Below, one piece after another: positions 45,478 through 57,930 of a stretch of DNA of 64,000 bases. Origin of the DNA: Burkholderia pseudomultivorans. Lineage in GTDB: Bacteria; Pseudomonadota; Gammaproteobacteria; Burkholderiales; Burkholderiaceae. Every line of letters begins with the position of its first letter. Position 1 is the stretch's first letter. The translations under genes and the position numbers were made by a program. Below the pieces are notes generated by a model. The model searched no databases. It worked only from the letters and a program-made list of their open reading frames with translations, and was not told the DNA's origin. The stretch lies in NCBI RefSeq assembly GCF_902499075.1, contig NZ_CABVPP010000038.1:1-64000 (forward strand), given 5' to 3'.

Positions 45478-46371
45478 ATGAACGCCGTACCAAAGAAGAA
45501 GGGCTTGGGACGTGGCCTCGAAGCGCTGCTCGGCGGCAGCGCCGACATCACCGAAGCGGTGAAGATCGAAGGGGCGCCGAACACGCTCGCGCTCGGCAAG
45601 CTGCAGGCCGGCAAGTACCAGCCGCGCACGCGGATGGACGAAGGTAGCCTGCAGGAGCTGGCGGCCAGCATTCGCGCACAGGGCGTGATGCAGCCGATCC
45701 TGGTGCGGCCCATTTCATCAGACAAATACGAGATCATCGCGGGCGAGCGGCGTTTCCGCGCGGCGCGTCTCGCCGGGCTCGACGAGGTGCCGGTACTGGT
45801 GAAGGATGTATCCGATCAGGCCGCTGCCGCGATGGCGCTGATCGAGAACATCCAGCGCGAGGATTTGAATCCGCTGGAAGAGGCGCACGGCATCCAGCGC
45901 CTGCTCGACGAGTTCGGTTTCACGCACGAACAGGCGGCCGAGTCGGTTGGCCGTTCGCGCAGCGCGGTGTCGAACCTGCTGCGCCTGCTGAACCTCGCCT
46001 CGCCGGTACAGACGATGCTGCTCGCGGGCGATCTCGACATGGGGCATGCGCGCGCGCTGCTCGCGGTCGATGCGGCGACGCAGATCACGCTCGCGCACCA
46101 GGTCGTCAACAAGCGCATGTCGGTGCGCGAGACCGAGAAACTCGTCGCGCAGACGACGAAGGAAGCGCCGGCCGTGAAGGCGCGCGCGAAGGACGACGGC
46201 GGGCGCGACACGCGTCGTCTCGAGGAGGAGTTGTCCGACCTGCTGGCGTCGACGGTGAAGATCAAGCTCGGCCGGCGCGGGCGAGGGCAGGTGATGATCG
46301 ACTTCGGCAACCTCGATGCGCTCGAAGGCATTCTCGCGCGCCTGCGCGGCAACGTCGCAACCGAAGAATAA
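45478..46371 (+). CDS. parB: Chromosome-partitioning CTPase ParB
   Basis: ParB binds parS and spreads as a CTP-dependent clamp. The 297-residue protein has the N-terminal KKKGLGRGLEALLGG tail (ParA-activating), the CTP-binding motif GERRFRAARLAG (89-100), EALIENIQREDLNPLEEA-type box, a helix-turn-helix around residues 145-170 (TQEQ-like HEQAAESVGRSRSAVSNLLRLL) and a C-terminal dimerisation domain. The start at 45478 is preceded by GAGGAAGAAAG; an in-frame ATG at 45454 would add eight residues. Its DNA targets are the parS sites listed here. Confidence 0.97.
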   Translation: MNAVPKKKGLGRGLEALLGGSADITEAVKIEGAPNTLALGKLQAGKYQPRTRMDEGSLQELAASIRAQGVMQPILVRPISSDKYEIIAGERRFRAARLAGLDEVPVLVKDVSDQAAAAMALIENIQREDLNPLEEAHGIQRLLDEFGFTHEQAAESVGRSRSAVSNLLRLLNLASPVQTMLLAGDLDMGHARALLAVDAATQITLAHQVVNKRMSVRETEKLVAQTTKEAPAVKARAKDDGGRDTRRLEEELSDLLASTVKIKLGRRGRGQVMIDFGNLDALEGILARLRGNVATEE

Positions 46372-46384
46372 CGAGGCGGCATCG

Positions 46385-47512
46385 ATGGATGACACGGGCG
46401 CACCGGCGCCGCGCCGGTGGCTCGGATGGCTCGCGCAGGAGCCCGTGCTGTCGGTGCTGGTGCTGGGTCTGATCGCGCTGCAATGGATGCGTCCGCAACC
46501 ATTCGGTGTACTGGCCGGTCGCGTCGACTGGCAGACGGTCGCGACGCTCGCGGGGCTGCTGATGCTGACCAAGGCGCTCGAGCTGTCCGGCTGCCTGATG
46601 TGGCTCGCACACCGCATCGTTCATCACGTGCATTCCGAGCGCGGCCTTGCGATGCTGCTGGTCGTATTCGCAGCCGCGCTGTCGATGTGGCTGACCAACG
46701 ACGTCGCGCTGTTCGTCGTCGTGCCGCTGATGGTGTCGCTGCGCGCGCTGACGCCGCTGCCGTTTCGCCGGCTTGTGATCGTCGTCGCGCTGGCCGTCAA
46801 TGCGGGGTCGGTCGCGACGCCGCTCGGCAATCCGCAGAATCTTTTCCTGTGGCAATTGAGCGGCGTGTCGTTCGGCCGCTTCGTCGTGACGCTCGGGCCG
46901 CTGGCCGCCGCGCTGATGGCGCTGCTGCTGGTGCTGACCGCGTGCATGTTTCGCGCGAAGCCGCTCGACCTGTCGGGCGACGTCGCGGCGCGGCCGGTGC
47001 AGCGCATGCACGCGCTGATCGCTGCGGTGATGTTCGCCGCATTCGTGCTGCTTGCCGACGCGCACCATCCGCTGCCGGGCCTGATCGCCGTCGCGATCGT
47101 GCTGCTCGTCGTCCAGCGTCAGGCAGTCCTGAAGATCGACTGGCTGCTGCTGCTGATTTTCGTGCTGATGTTCGTCGTGCTGCGCAGCGCGGCGGCGCTG
47201 CCGGTCGTGCACGACGCGATCGCGCGGGCGCAGCTCGATTCGCCGCTGCGCGTCTTCGCGGCGGGCGCCGTGCTGTCGCAGGGAATCAGCAACGTGCCGG
47301 CCGCGATCCTGTTGTCGGAGTTCACGCATGACTGGCGCGCACTGGCGTTCGGTGTGTCGGTCGGCGGCTTCGGCTTCGCGATCGGCTCGCTCGCGAACCT
47401 GATCGCGGTGCGCCTCGCGAAGGAGCCGCGCATGTGGCTGCCGTTTCATCTCCTATCGATCCCGTTCGCGCTGGCCAGTGCGGCGCTGGGAGCGTGGCTG
47501 CTGCACGGTTGA
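46385..47512 (+). CDS. SLC13/ArsB-like anion permease
   Basis: The 375-residue inner-membrane protein has about ten hydrophobic segments. Motifs such as SMWLTNDVALFVVVPLMVSL, NAGSVATPLGNPQNLFLWQLSG and SQGISNVPAAILLSEFTHDW are typical of the ion-transporter (IT) superfamily that includes SLC13, CitMHS and ArsB carriers. The two segments repeat the inverted N-x-x-x-P pattern of these fold families. The substrate cannot be told. It begins 13 bp after parB and is probably cotranscribed with the par genes, though functionally unrelated. Confidence 0.85.
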   Translation: MDDTGAPAPRRWLGWLAQEPVLSVLVLGLIALQWMRPQPFGVLAGRVDWQTVATLAGLLMLTKALELSGCLMWLAHRIVHHVHSERGLAMLLVVFAAALSMWLTNDVALFVVVPLMVSLRALTPLPFRRLVIVVALAVNAGSVATPLGNPQNLFLWQLSGVSFGRFVVTLGPLAAALMALLLVLTACMFRAKPLDLSGDVAARPVQRMHALIAAVMFAAFVLLADAHHPLPGLIAVAIVLLVVQRQAVLKIDWLLLLIFVLMFVVLRSAAALPVVHDAIARAQLDSPLRVFAAGAVLSQGISNVPAAILLSEFTHDWRALAFGVSVGGFGFAIGSLANLIAVRLAKEPRMWLPFHLLSIPFALASAALGAWLLHG

Positions 47513-47958
47513 GCGGCGCGCACAGTTTCAAGAGGCGGTGCGGCGAGGGTGGTCGCACAGCATTCGCTGTGATCGGGTGTGGCGTGGGGGTGGCGTAATC
47601 CACAGTCGATCGCCTGTGGCGGCATTGCAACTATCGCGCGGATTATTCGATTCACGGTCGTTGTGCGGTGCGCGTCGATCGCGTGCGGCGGCGCACAGCG
47701 TTTCGCTTGCTTCCGGTGTCCGCCTGCGCGCCGTTTCAAGTCGCTGCTTCACGGCGACTTTCCTGTCCCGATCCCGTTGCGCCGAGGCTGCTCCAATCGG
47801 GCGTCGTTTCCGCCGCTATCCGATGCCGGCCGACTTTTCCCTGCAACAAATACCGGTGCGGAAAGTTGACCTTACAACTGTCATCGTACGTCGTCGATTC
47901 GCGCGTTTTTCACATGATGAGTGGTCGTTTTACGCTGGTTTTTGTCGCGTCTAAAGCC

Positions 47959-47987
47959 TTGAATCAGTTGCAACTATCGCTTACAAT
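47959..47987 (+). promoter_or_regulatory. Sigma-70 promoter candidate of the atp operon
   Basis: TTGAAT (47959-47964), a 17-bp spacer and TACAAT (47982-47987) form a good promoter. Transcription would start near 47994, giving a leader of about 74 nt before atpI that includes a hairpin. Confidence 0.65.
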
Positions 47988-48010
47988 CGCCCGGATTTGT
48001 TAGCTAGGCA

Positions 48011-48038
48011 CCCCTGAAAGCTTTCGGAAAGCTTGGGG
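48011..48038 (+). promoter_or_regulatory. Leader hairpin upstream of atpI
   Basis: CCCC (48011-48014) pairs with GGGG (48035-48038) around an inner 7-bp stem AAGCTTT / AAAGCTT (48018-48024, 48028-48034) with loop CGG. No T-run follows, so it is not a terminator; it may stabilise the atp mRNA 5' end or affect atpI translation. Confidence 0.5.
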
Positions 48039-48067
48039 CTGGTTTCAGGATTTTGCGGAATACTGCG

Positions 48068-48595
48068 ATGGCGGGTCAGGCGCCGAACAACGGGCACGAT
48101 GATCACCGCGCGCAACGCACCGCTTCAGCGGCCGGCGAGCGGCGCGAATCCGATGCCGACGACTGGGATGCCGAGCAGCAGGATAACAACATCGTTCCGC
48201 TCACGCGGGAGGAGGCCGAGAGGCTGTTCGGCCCGAACGTGAGCAAGCCGTCGCGCGTGACCCCCTCGAAGGTGGTGATCGTGCAGGTGGCCCTGTCCCT
48301 GGTTGCAACGCTGGCGTGGTGGCTGTTTTCGAAGTCGCCGGGCGCCGCTGCGCAATCCGCGTTTCTGGGCGGAGCGATCGGCTGGGTGCCCAGCGCGTTG
48401 TTCGTGGCACGACTGAAGGCCGGTGGCTCGGCCACCGTGATGAGCTGGGTGATGGGCGAAGCCCTGAAGCTCGGCCTGACGATCGGGATGTTTGCAGCAG
48501 TGGCGTTCGGCTGGGCCGGCGTGCACTGGGTGCCGCTCCTCGTCACGTACCTCGTCGTGCTGAAGACGTACTGGATCGCGCTGGCCTGGCGGTAA
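48068..48595 (+). CDS. atpI: ATP synthase accessory protein AtpI
   Basis: AtpI assists assembly of the c-ring of F1Fo ATP synthase and is the usual first gene of the operon. The 175-residue protein has a hydrophilic N-terminal extension of about 70 residues, then four hydrophobic segments (from VVIVQVALSLVATLAWWLFS to VPLLVTYLVVLKTYWIALAW). The FLGGAIGWVPSALFVARL segment is typical. Start MAGQAPNN is chosen; an upstream in-frame TTG at 48053 would add five residues. Confidence 0.9.
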   Translation: MAGQAPNNGHDDHRAQRTASAAGERRESDADDWDAEQQDNNIVPLTREEAERLFGPNVSKPSRVTPSKVVIVQVALSLVATLAWWLFSKSPGAAAQSAFLGGAIGWVPSALFVARLKAGGSATVMSWVMGEALKLGLTIGMFAAVAFGWAGVHWVPLLVTYLVVLKTYWIALAWR

Positions 48596-49900
<1,305 letters not shown>

Positions 49901-50030
49901 GGTTCCTCGGAAATATGCGCCCGGTGTAACGCCGGCGCAGGGCGGAACGGAGACTTGGGGCGCTGATCGAATGCAACTCGATGAGCGCCTTACCGTTTCA
50001 TTTTTCCGGAATAGCAGATAAGGAAACACC

Positions 50031-50501
50031 GTGAATCTCAACGCAACTCTGTTTGCGCAAATGGTCGTGTTCCTGGTCCTCGCGTGGTTCACGATGAAGT
50101 TCGTGTGGCCGCCGTTGATCAACGCCCTCGACGAACGTTCGAAGAAGATCGCCGACGGCCTGGCCGCCGCCGAAAAGGGCAAGTTGGAACTCGAAGCAGC
50201 GCACAAGCGCGTGGACCAGGAACTCGCGCAGGCCCGCAACGACGGCCAGCAGCGCATCGCCGACGCTGAAAAGCGTGCCCAGGCGGTCGCCGAGGAAATC
50301 AAGGCCAACGCCCAGGCTGAAGCCGCCCGCATCGTCGCCCAGGCGAAGGCGGAAGCAGAACAGCAAATCGTGAAGGCGCGCGAAGCGCTGCGTGGTGAAG
50401 TCGCCGCGCTGGCCGTGAAGGGCGCCGAGCAGATCCTGAAGCGCGAAGTCGATCAAACGGCCCACGCCCAACTGCTGAATCAACTGAAAGCCGAGCTCTG
50501 A
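50031..50501 (+). CDS. atpF: F1Fo ATP synthase subunit b
   Basis: Subunit b is the peripheral stalk. The 156-residue protein has one N-terminal membrane helix ([28 protein letters not shown]) and a long charged alpha-helix with coiled-coil character (residues 35-140, rich in Ala, Glu, Lys and Gln). A 130-bp spacer separates it from atpE. It ends 2 bp before atpH. Confidence 0.97.
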   Translation: MNLNATLFAQMVVFLVLAWFTMKFVWPPLINALDERSKKIADGLAAAEKGKLELEAAHKRVDQELAQARNDGQQRIADAEKRAQAVAEEIKANAQAEAARIVAQAKAEAEQQIVKAREALRGEVAALAVKGAEQILKREVDQTAHAQLLNQLKAEL

Positions 50502-50503
50502 TC

Positions 50504-51043
50504 ATGGCCGAACTTGCAACCATCGCCCGCCCTTACGCAGAAGCGCTGTTCCGCGTGGCCGAGGGAGGTGACATCGCCGCCTGGTCCACGCTCGTGCAAG
50601 AGCTGGCCCAGGTTGCGCGTCTGCCGGAAGTGCTGTCCATCGCGTCGAATCCGAAGGTGACGCGCGCGCAAGTGGCCGAGCTGCTGCTTGCCGCGGTGAA
50701 GTCGCCGCTCGCGACCGGTGCGGAAGCGAAGAACTTCGTGCAGATGCTGGTCGACAATCATCGCATCGCGCTGCTGCCGGAAATCGCCGAGCAGTTCGAG
50801 GCGCTCAAGAACGAACGCGAAGGTGCAGCCGACGCCGAGATCGTGAGCGCGTTCCCGCTGAACGGCGCGGATCTCGACACGCTTGTCGCGAGCCTCGAAC
50901 GCAAGTTCAAGCGCAAGCTGAAACCGACGGTCGAAGTCGATTCGTCGCTGATCGGCGGCGTGCGCGTGACGGTCGGCGACGAAGTGCTCGACACCTCGGT
51001 TCGTGCGCGCCTCGCATCGATGCAGGCTGCGTTGACCGCCTGA
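50504..51043 (+). CDS. atpH: F1Fo ATP synthase subunit delta
   Basis: Subunit delta joins the peripheral stalk to the F1 crown. The 179-residue protein begins [20 protein letters not shown], the typical delta/OSCP start, and ends with [29 protein letters not shown], the conserved C-terminal signature. It starts immediately after atpF. Confidence 0.97.
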   Translation: MAELATIARPYAEALFRVAEGGDIAAWSTLVQELAQVARLPEVLSIASNPKVTRAQVAELLLAAVKSPLATGAEAKNFVQMLVDNHRIALLPEIAEQFEALKNEREGAADAEIVSAFPLNGADLDTLVASLERKFKRKLKPTVEVDSSLIGGVRVTVGDEVLDTSVRARLASMQAALTA

Positions 51044-51087
51044 GCGCCACGCCGGCACGCAACAGAATTGACTATCAGGAGCGAATA

Positions 51088-52629
51088 ATGCAACTCAATC
51101 CCTCTGAGATCAGCGAGCTGATCAAGAGCCGGATCCAGGGCCTTGAAGCGAGCGCAGACGTTCGCAACCAGGGCACCGTGATCTCCGTGACCGACGGTAT
51201 CGTGCGCATCCACGGCCTGTCCGACGTGATGCAGGGCGAAATGCTCGAGTTTCCGGGCAACACGTTCGGCCTCGCGCTGAACCTCGAGCGCGACTCGGTC
51301 GGCGCGGTGATTCTCGGCGAATACGAACACATCTCGGAAGGCGACATCGTCAAGACGACGGGCCGCATTCTGGAAGTCCCGGTCGGTCCGGAACTCGTCG
51401 GCCGCGTGGTCGACGCGCTCGGCAACCCGATCGACGGCAAGGGCCCGGTCAACGCGAAGCTGACCGACGCGATCGAAAAGATCGCCCCGGGCGTGATCTG
51501 GCGCAAGTCGGTGTCGCAGCCGGTGCAGACGGGCATCAAGTCGATCGACGCGATGGTGCCGATCGGCCGCGGCCAGCGTGAGCTGATCATCGGCGACCGT
51601 CAGTGCGGCAAGACCGCGGTGGCGCTCGACGCGATCATCAACCAGAAGGGCAAGGACCTGATCTGTATCTACGTCGCGATCGGCCAGAAGGCTTCGTCGA
51701 TCATGAACGTGGTGCGCAAGCTCGAAGAAACGGGCGCGATGGAGTACACCATCGTCGTCGCCGCTTCGGCATCGGATTCCGCCGCGATGCAGTACCTCGC
51801 GCCGTACGCGGGCTGCACGATGGGCGAGTACTTCCGCGATCGCGGCCAGGACGCGCTGATCATCTATGACGACTTGACCAAGCAGGCATGGGCATACCGT
51901 CAGATCTCGCTGCTGCTGCGCCGCCCGCCGGGCCGTGAAGCGTACCCGGGCGACGTGTTCTATCTGCACTCGCGTCTGCTCGAGCGCGCGGCTCGCGTGT
52001 CGGAAGAGTATGTCGAGAAGTTCACGAACGGCGAAGTGAAGGGCAAGAGCGGCTCGCTGACGGCCCTGCCGGTCATCGAAACGCAGGCTGGCGACGTGAC
52101 CGCGTTCGTTCCGACGAACGTGATCTCGATTACCGACGGCCAGATCTTCCTGGAAACCGACCTGTTCAACGCAGGCATCCGCCCGGCAATCAACGCCGGC
52201 GTGTCGGTGTCGCGCGTCGGTGGCGCCGCGCAGACGAAGGTCGTGAAGAAGCTGTCGGGCGGTATCCGTACCGACCTCGCACAGTACCGTGAACTCGCCG
52301 CATTCGCGCAGTTCGCATCGGACCTCGACGAAGCGACCCGCAAGCAGCTCGAGCGCGGCCGCCGCGTGACGGAACTGCTGAAGCAGCCGCAGTACCAGCC
52401 GCTGCAGGTGTGGGAGCTGGCCGTGTCGCTGTACGCCGCGAACAACGGCTACCTCGACGATCTCGACGTGAAGCAGGTGCTGTCGTTCGAGAAGGGCCTG
52501 CGCGAAAACCTGAAGACCAGCCACGCTGACCTCATCAAGCGCATCGAAGACACCAAGGATCTCTCGAAGGACGACGAAGGCGCGCTGCGCGCGGCGATCG
52601 AATCCTTCAAGAAGTCGGGTGCCTATTGA
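51088..52629 (+). CDS. atpA: F1Fo ATP synthase subunit alpha
   Basis: Subunit alpha carries the non-catalytic nucleotide sites of F1. The 513-residue protein has the N-terminal [13 protein letters not shown] delta-binding segment, Walker [11 protein letters not shown] (about residues 169-178), and the [22 protein letters not shown] signature of alpha/beta subunits. Length equals the family norm. Confidence 0.98.
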   Translation: MQLNPSEISELIKSRIQGLEASADVRNQGTVISVTDGIVRIHGLSDVMQGEMLEFPGNTFGLALNLERDSVGAVILGEYEHISEGDIVKTTGRILEVPVGPELVGRVVDALGNPIDGKGPVNAKLTDAIEKIAPGVIWRKSVSQPVQTGIKSIDAMVPIGRGQRELIIGDRQCGKTAVALDAIINQKGKDLICIYVAIGQKASSIMNVVRKLEETGAMEYTIVVAASASDSAAMQYLAPYAGCTMGEYFRDRGQDALIIYDDLTKQAWAYRQISLLLRRPPGREAYPGDVFYLHSRLLERAARVSEEYVEKFTNGEVKGKSGSLTALPVIETQAGDVTAFVPTNVISITDGQIFLETDLFNAGIRPAINAGVSVSRVGGAAQTKVVKKLSGGIRTDLAQYRELAAFAQFASDLDEATRKQLERGRRVTELLKQPQYQPLQVWELAVSLYAANNGYLDDLDVKQVLSFEKGLRENLKTSHADLIKRIEDTKDLSKDDEGALRAAIESFKKSGAY

Positions 52630-52695
52630 TCCGCGAGTGACACACTGAGGCCGCGCGGGTGATGCGCCCGCGCCGCTTCGGTGAGCGGTGCATGA

Positions 52696-52730
52696 GCCCC
52701 GAGTAAAGCGCTGAAGCGCTAACTCGGGGC
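52696..52730 (+). promoter_or_regulatory. Intercistronic hairpin before atpG
   Basis: GCCCCGAGT (52696-52704) pairs perfectly with ACTCGGGGC (52722-52730) around an inner stem AGCGC / GCGCT (52707-52711, 52716-52720) with loop TGAA. It ends 4 nt before the atpG ribosome site (AAAGGAG). A control of atpG expression or a block to mRNA decay is likely; there is no T-run. Confidence 0.65.
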
Positions 52731-52745
52731 GCAAAGGAGCAAGCT

Positions 52746-53621
52746 ATGGCTGGAATGAAGGAAATTCGCGGCAAGATCAAGAGCGTGCAGAACACGCGCA
52801 AGATCACGAAGGCGATGGAGATGGTGGCCGCATCGAAGATGCGCCGCGCGCAGGAACGCATGCGCGCCGCTCGTCCGTACGCGGACAAGGTCCGTGCCAT
52901 CGCCGCGCACATGAGCCGCGCGAACCCGGAGTACCGCCACCCGTTCATGGTGGCAAACGACGGCGCGAAGACGGCCGGCATCATCCTCGTCACGACGGAC
53001 AAGGGTCTGTGCGGCGGTCTGAACACCAACGTGCTGCGTGCGACGGTGCAGAAGTTCAAGGAGCTGGAAGAGAAGGGCCAGAAGGTCGAAGCCACCGCGA
53101 TCGGCGGCAAGGGCCTCGGGTTCCTGAACCGTTTCGGCGCGAAGGTGATGTCGCAGGTCGTGCACCTCGGCGACACCCCGCATCTCGACAAGCTGATCGG
53201 CGCCGTGAAGACGCAGCTCGATCTGTACTCGGAAGGCAAGCTGTCGGCGGTCTATCTCGCGTACACGCGCTTCATCAACACGATGAAGCAGGAAGCGGTG
53301 ATCGAGCAGCTGCTGCCGCTGTCGTCGGAGCACTTCGAGGCCGACGACGGTACGCCGGCCACGTCGTGGGACTACATCTACGAGCCGGACGCGCAGGCAG
53401 TCGTCGACGAACTGCTCGTGCGTTACGTCGAGGCGCTGGTGTACCAGGCCGTCGCGGAGAACATGGCGTCCGAGCAATCGGCGCGCATGGTCGCGATGAA
53501 GGCCGCGTCCGACAACGCGAAGACGGTGATCAGCGAACTGCAGCTCGTGTACAACAAGAGCCGTCAGGCCGCGATCACGAAGGAACTGTCGGAGATCGTC
53601 GGCGGCGCAGCCGCTGTTTAA
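52746..53621 (+). CDS. atpG: F1Fo ATP synthase subunit gamma
   Basis: Subunit gamma is the central rotor shaft. The 291-residue protein has the N-terminal [34 protein letters not shown] coiled coil and the matching C-terminal helix ([13 protein letters not shown]-type, ending [15 protein letters not shown]). An AAAGGAG ribosome site lies just after a strong hairpin. Confidence 0.98.
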   Translation: MAGMKEIRGKIKSVQNTRKITKAMEMVAASKMRRAQERMRAARPYADKVRAIAAHMSRANPEYRHPFMVANDGAKTAGIILVTTDKGLCGGLNTNVLRATVQKFKELEEKGQKVEATAIGGKGLGFLNRFGAKVMSQVVHLGDTPHLDKLIGAVKTQLDLYSEGKLSAVYLAYTRFINTMKQEAVIEQLLPLSSEHFEADDGTPATSWDYIYEPDAQAVVDELLVRYVEALVYQAVAENMASEQSARMVAMKAASDNAKTVISELQLVYNKSRQAAITKELSEIVGGAAAV

Positions 53622-55082
<1,461 letters not shown>

Positions 55083-55118
55083 GGGTTCGAGTGAGTAGCA
55101 CGCCGGCGCGTGCCGGCT

Positions 55119-55147
55119 GGGGAATAAGTCACCAGTGACTTATCCCC
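55119..55147 (+). promoter_or_regulatory. Intercistronic hairpin after atpD
   Basis: GGGGAATAAGTCAC (55119-55132) pairs with GTGACTTATCCCC (55135-55147) with one bulged base. It follows the atpD stop by 36 bp and precedes a second hairpin at 55192-55225. No T-run follows, so it likely protects mRNA rather than terminates it. Confidence 0.6.
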
Positions 55148-55191
55148 CGGCCGCTCGCGCCGCAGCAACACGCTCAACCCGCCGTGCATGG

Positions 55192-55225
55192 GATCGGAGT
55201 ACGCGCCAAAGCGCATACTCCGATC
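55192..55225 (+). promoter_or_regulatory. Intercistronic hairpin before atpC
   Basis: A 15-bp stem (55192-55206 with 55211-55225) with one mismatch and a CAAA tetraloop ends 3 nt before the atpC ribosome site ACAGGAG. Arrangement is the same as before atpG. Confidence 0.65.
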
Positions 55226-55238
55226 GACAGGAGTCGAT

Positions 55239-55664
55239 ATGGCAACCATCAAAGTAGACGTCGTCAGCGCGGAAGAGCAGATCTTCTCGGGCGAGGCGAA
55301 ATTCGTCGCGCTGCCGGGCGAAACGGGTGAGCTGGGTATTCTGCCGGGTCACACGCCGCTGATCACGCGGATTCGTCCGGGTGCGGTGCGCATCGAAGTC
55401 GAGGGCGGCAACGACGAATTCGTGTTCGTCGCGGGCGGCATTCTCGAAGTGCAGCCGGGCGCCGTGACGGTGCTCGCCGACACCGCGATCCGCGGCAAGG
55501 ACCTCGACTCGGCGAAGGCCGAGGAAGCGCGCAAGCGCGCCGAGGAGACGCTGCAGAACGCGAAGTCGGACATCGACCTCGCGAAGGCGCAATCCGAGCT
55601 CGCGACCGCGATGGCGCAGCTCGAGGCGATCCAGCGTCTGGCGAAGATTCGCAGCCGGCACTGA
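55239..55664 (+). CDS. atpC: F1Fo ATP synthase subunit epsilon
   Basis: Subunit epsilon couples the rotor to F1 and can inhibit ATP hydrolysis. The 141-residue protein has the beta-sandwich start [39 protein letters not shown] and the C-terminal two-helix domain ([17 protein letters not shown]). The start ATG 55239 is preceded by ACAGGAG; an upstream frame runs through the hairpin and is not used. It ends the operon at a terminator. Confidence 0.97.
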   Translation: MATIKVDVVSAEEQIFSGEAKFVALPGETGELGILPGHTPLITRIRPGAVRIEVEGGNDEFVFVAGGILEVQPGAVTVLADTAIRGKDLDSAKAEEARKRAEETLQNAKSDIDLAKAQSELATAMAQLEAIQRLAKIRSRH

Positions 55665-55690
55665 GCCGCGTCGCGCATCCCGCGAAAGAA

Positions 55691-55715
55691 AGCAGCCCTC
55701 GGGCTGCTTTTTTTT
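55691..55715 (+). terminator. Terminator of the atp operon
   Basis: AGCAGCC / GGCTGCT (55691-55697, 55702-55708) with loop CTCG is followed by eight Ts (55708-55715), 27 bp after atpC. Confidence 0.93.
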
Positions 55716-55889
55716 CGTCTGCGGTTTGCCGCCGCGCGACGCATCGTTCCGTCCGGTCGTGCTATTTCATCCGCGCGCCGCGATTTGCTGTCAGAGTATC
55801 GTCAGCGGAGCGCGGCATCATCCGCGATGAGGCCGCGCCGCGCGACGGCGCAGGCGAGGCCTGATCAGACAAAACGGACGGAGACACTC

Positions 55890-57617
55890 ATGGCAGCAGA
55901 CCTTGGCGTGGGGGCGCTGATCGCGCCCGAGAACGGACTGTCGTACGTGCGCGGCGCGACCGACGTGCCGCTGTCGGAGGCGACGATCGGCCGATTCCTG
56001 CTCGATACGGCGGCGCGCTTTCCCGACCGGCCGGCCGTCGTGTTTCGCGAGCAGCAGGTGCGCTGGACCTGGCGCGAGTTCGCGCACGAGGTCGACGTGC
56101 TTGCAGCGGGGCTCGCCGCGCTCGGCATCGCGAAGGGCGACCGCGTCGGCATCTGGTCGCCGAACCGCAGCGAATGGCTGCTCACGCAGTTCGCGACCGC
56201 GCGGATCGGCGCGATCCTCGTCAACATCAATCCCGCCTACCGGCTCGCGGAACTCGAATACGCGCTGAACAAGGTCGGCTGCAAGGCGATGATCGCCGCC
56301 GAGCGCTTCAAGACGTCCGCGTATGTCGAGATGCTGCAGACCCTCGCGCCGGAACTCGCGACCGCGACGCCGGGCGACCTGCACGCGGCGCGCGTGCCGA
56401 GCCTGCGCATGGTCGTGTCGATGGGCGACGTCGCGCCAGCCGGCATGTTCCGCTTCGCGGACGTGATGGCGCGCGGCCGCGAAGCGGTCGATGCGGCCGC
56501 GCTCGATGCGCTCGGCGCGACGCTCGCGTCGACCGATCCGATCAATATCCAGTTCACGAGCGGCACGACCGGCAGCCCGAAGGGCGCGACGCTCACGCAT
56601 CGCAACGTCGTCAACAACGCGCGCTCGATCGCGATGGCGATGCGTTTCAGCGAGCAGGACGCGCTGTGCATTCCGGTGCCGCTGTATCACTGCTTCGGCA
56701 TGGTGCTGGCCGTGCTCGCGTGCGTGTCGAAGGGCGCGGCGATGGTGTTTCCGGGCGAGGCGTTCGACCCGGTCGCGACGCTCGCGGCGGTGTCGGAGGA
56801 GCGCTGCACCGCGCTGCACGGCGTGCCAACGATGTTCATCGCGGAACTCGATCATCCGGAGTTCGCGAAGTTCGACCTGTCGACGCTGCGCACCGGGATC
56901 ATGGCCGGCTCGCCGTGTCCGATCGAGACGATGAAGCGCGTCGTGTCGCAGATGCATCTGTCGGAGATCACGATCGCGTACGGGATGACCGAGACGAGCC
57001 CCGTGTCGTTCCAGAGCTCGACCGACGATCCGCTGGAGAAGCGCACGACGACGGTCGGCCGCATCCAGCCGCATCTCGAAGTGAAGATCGTCGACCCGAG
57101 CGGCGAGATCGTGCCGGTCGGCGCGACCGGCGAGCTGTGCACGAAGGGCTATTCGGTGATGCTCGGCTACTGGGACGACGATGCGAAGACGCGCGAAGTG
57201 CTGGTCGACGGCTGGATGCATACGGGTGACCTCGCGACGCTCGACGCGGACGGCTACTGCAATATCGTCGGCCGGCTGAAGGACATGGTGATTCGCGGCG
57301 GCGAGAACGTGTATCCGCGCGAGATCGAGGAATTCCTGTTTCGGCATCCGAAGATTCAGAGCGCGCAGGTGTTCGGCGTGCCCGATCCGAAATACGGCGA
57401 GGAGCTGTGCGCGTGGATCGTGCTGCGCGCGGACGAGCAGATGACCGAGGACGACGTGCGCGCGTTCTGCCAGGGGCAGATTGCCCACTACAAGATCCCG
57501 CGCTATGTCCGCTTCGTCGACGAGCTGCCGATGACGGTGACGGGCAAGATCCAGAAGTTCGTGATGCGCGAGCGGATGATCGACGAGCTGAAGCTCGACG
57601 TGCAGAAGACGGCCTGA
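55890..57617 (+). CDS. Acyl-CoA synthetase (AMP-binding, FadD-like)
   Basis: The 575-residue enzyme activates a carboxylic acid, probably a medium- or long-chain fatty acid, to its CoA thioester through an acyl-AMP. Motifs are the P-loop [16 protein letters not shown] (about 220-235), [13 protein letters not shown], the hinge [36 protein letters not shown] and the C-terminal catalytic Lys in [16 protein letters not shown]. The start [10 protein letters not shown] follows a GGAGAC ribosome site. It stands alone between the atp terminator and its own terminator. The substrate is not determined. Confidence 0.9.
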   Translation: MAADLGVGALIAPENGLSYVRGATDVPLSEATIGRFLLDTAARFPDRPAVVFREQQVRWTWREFAHEVDVLAAGLAALGIAKGDRVGIWSPNRSEWLLTQFATARIGAILVNINPAYRLAELEYALNKVGCKAMIAAERFKTSAYVEMLQTLAPELATATPGDLHAARVPSLRMVVSMGDVAPAGMFRFADVMARGREAVDAAALDALGATLASTDPINIQFTSGTTGSPKGATLTHRNVVNNARSIAMAMRFSEQDALCIPVPLYHCFGMVLAVLACVSKGAAMVFPGEAFDPVATLAAVSEERCTALHGVPTMFIAELDHPEFAKFDLSTLRTGIMAGSPCPIETMKRVVSQMHLSEITIAYGMTETSPVSFQSSTDDPLEKRTTTVGRIQPHLEVKIVDPSGEIVPVGATGELCTKGYSVMLGYWDDDAKTREVLVDGWMHTGDLATLDADGYCNIVGRLKDMVIRGGENVYPREIEEFLFRHPKIQSAQVFGVPDPKYGEELCAWIVLRADEQMTEDDVRAFCQGQIAHYKIPRYVRFVDELPMTVTGKIQKFVMRERMIDELKLDVQKTA

Positions 57618-57635
57618 CGGTTCGGCGAACGAAGA

Positions 57636-57669
57636 ACGCGGCGCCCCGACGAGGGGCTGCCGCGTTTTC
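57636..57669 (+). terminator. Terminator of the acyl-CoA synthetase gene
   Basis: ACGCGGC / GCCGCGT (57636-57642, 57659-57665) with an inner CCCC/GGGG pair (57644-57647, 57653-57656) is followed by TTTTCT. It lies 18 bp after the stop. Confidence 0.78.
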
Positions 57670-57676
57670 TAAGGAC

Positions 57677-57703
57677 GAAAAAAAGCGGGCTTATTAGCCC
57701 GCT
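57677..57703 (-). terminator. Minus-strand intrinsic terminator without an assigned gene
   Basis: AGCGGGC / GCCCGCT (57684-57690, 57697-57703) has on its left a run of seven As (57677-57683). Read on the minus strand this is a hairpin followed by seven Ts; on the plus strand it is followed by AAAAACC, not Ts. It must end a leftward transcript arising from the gene-free region to the right. Confidence 0.82.
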
Positions 57704-57930
57704 AAAAACCACACGCTACGGGGTTAGCGCGAGGAGACCAAAGTTGAAACCGTGTCCGGCGGGGGAGCCGGAAACGACTCCAACAGGGATGCCCCTCGGA
57801 AGGGCTTCGGTACGTGACCGACTGGCTCGCAGCGCTTCGCGTCCGCTCACACTTGGCACACGAGACCGCATCCGTGTTGAAACCGTTGAGGCCATTGTGG
57901 GCGAATTAATGACCTGTCGCGGTAACAAAG
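57677..57930 (-). ncRNA. Candidate minus-strand RNA upstream of an orphan terminator
   Basis: The sequence to the right of the orphan terminator has several short potential hairpins (for example CCGGC/GCCGG and GCCC/GGGC pairs near 57760-57820) and a direct repeat GTTGAAACCGT (57742-57752 and again near 57873). A 70-codon minus-strand frame ends 13 nt before the terminator hairpin, but its translation is Ser/Arg-rich and resembles no protein I know. A noncoding RNA is favoured. The promoter was not located, so the right end is approximate. Confidence 0.5.

Larger units (their letters stand above)
47513..48067. other. Intergenic region upstream of the atp operon
   Basis: The 555-bp region contains the likely atp promoter at 47959-47987 and a leader hairpin at 48011-48038. 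The first 350 bp contain no gene I can support; the translations in all frames are rich in Arg, Ser and Cys and look noncoding. No strong terminator follows the permease gene. Confidence 0.5.
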
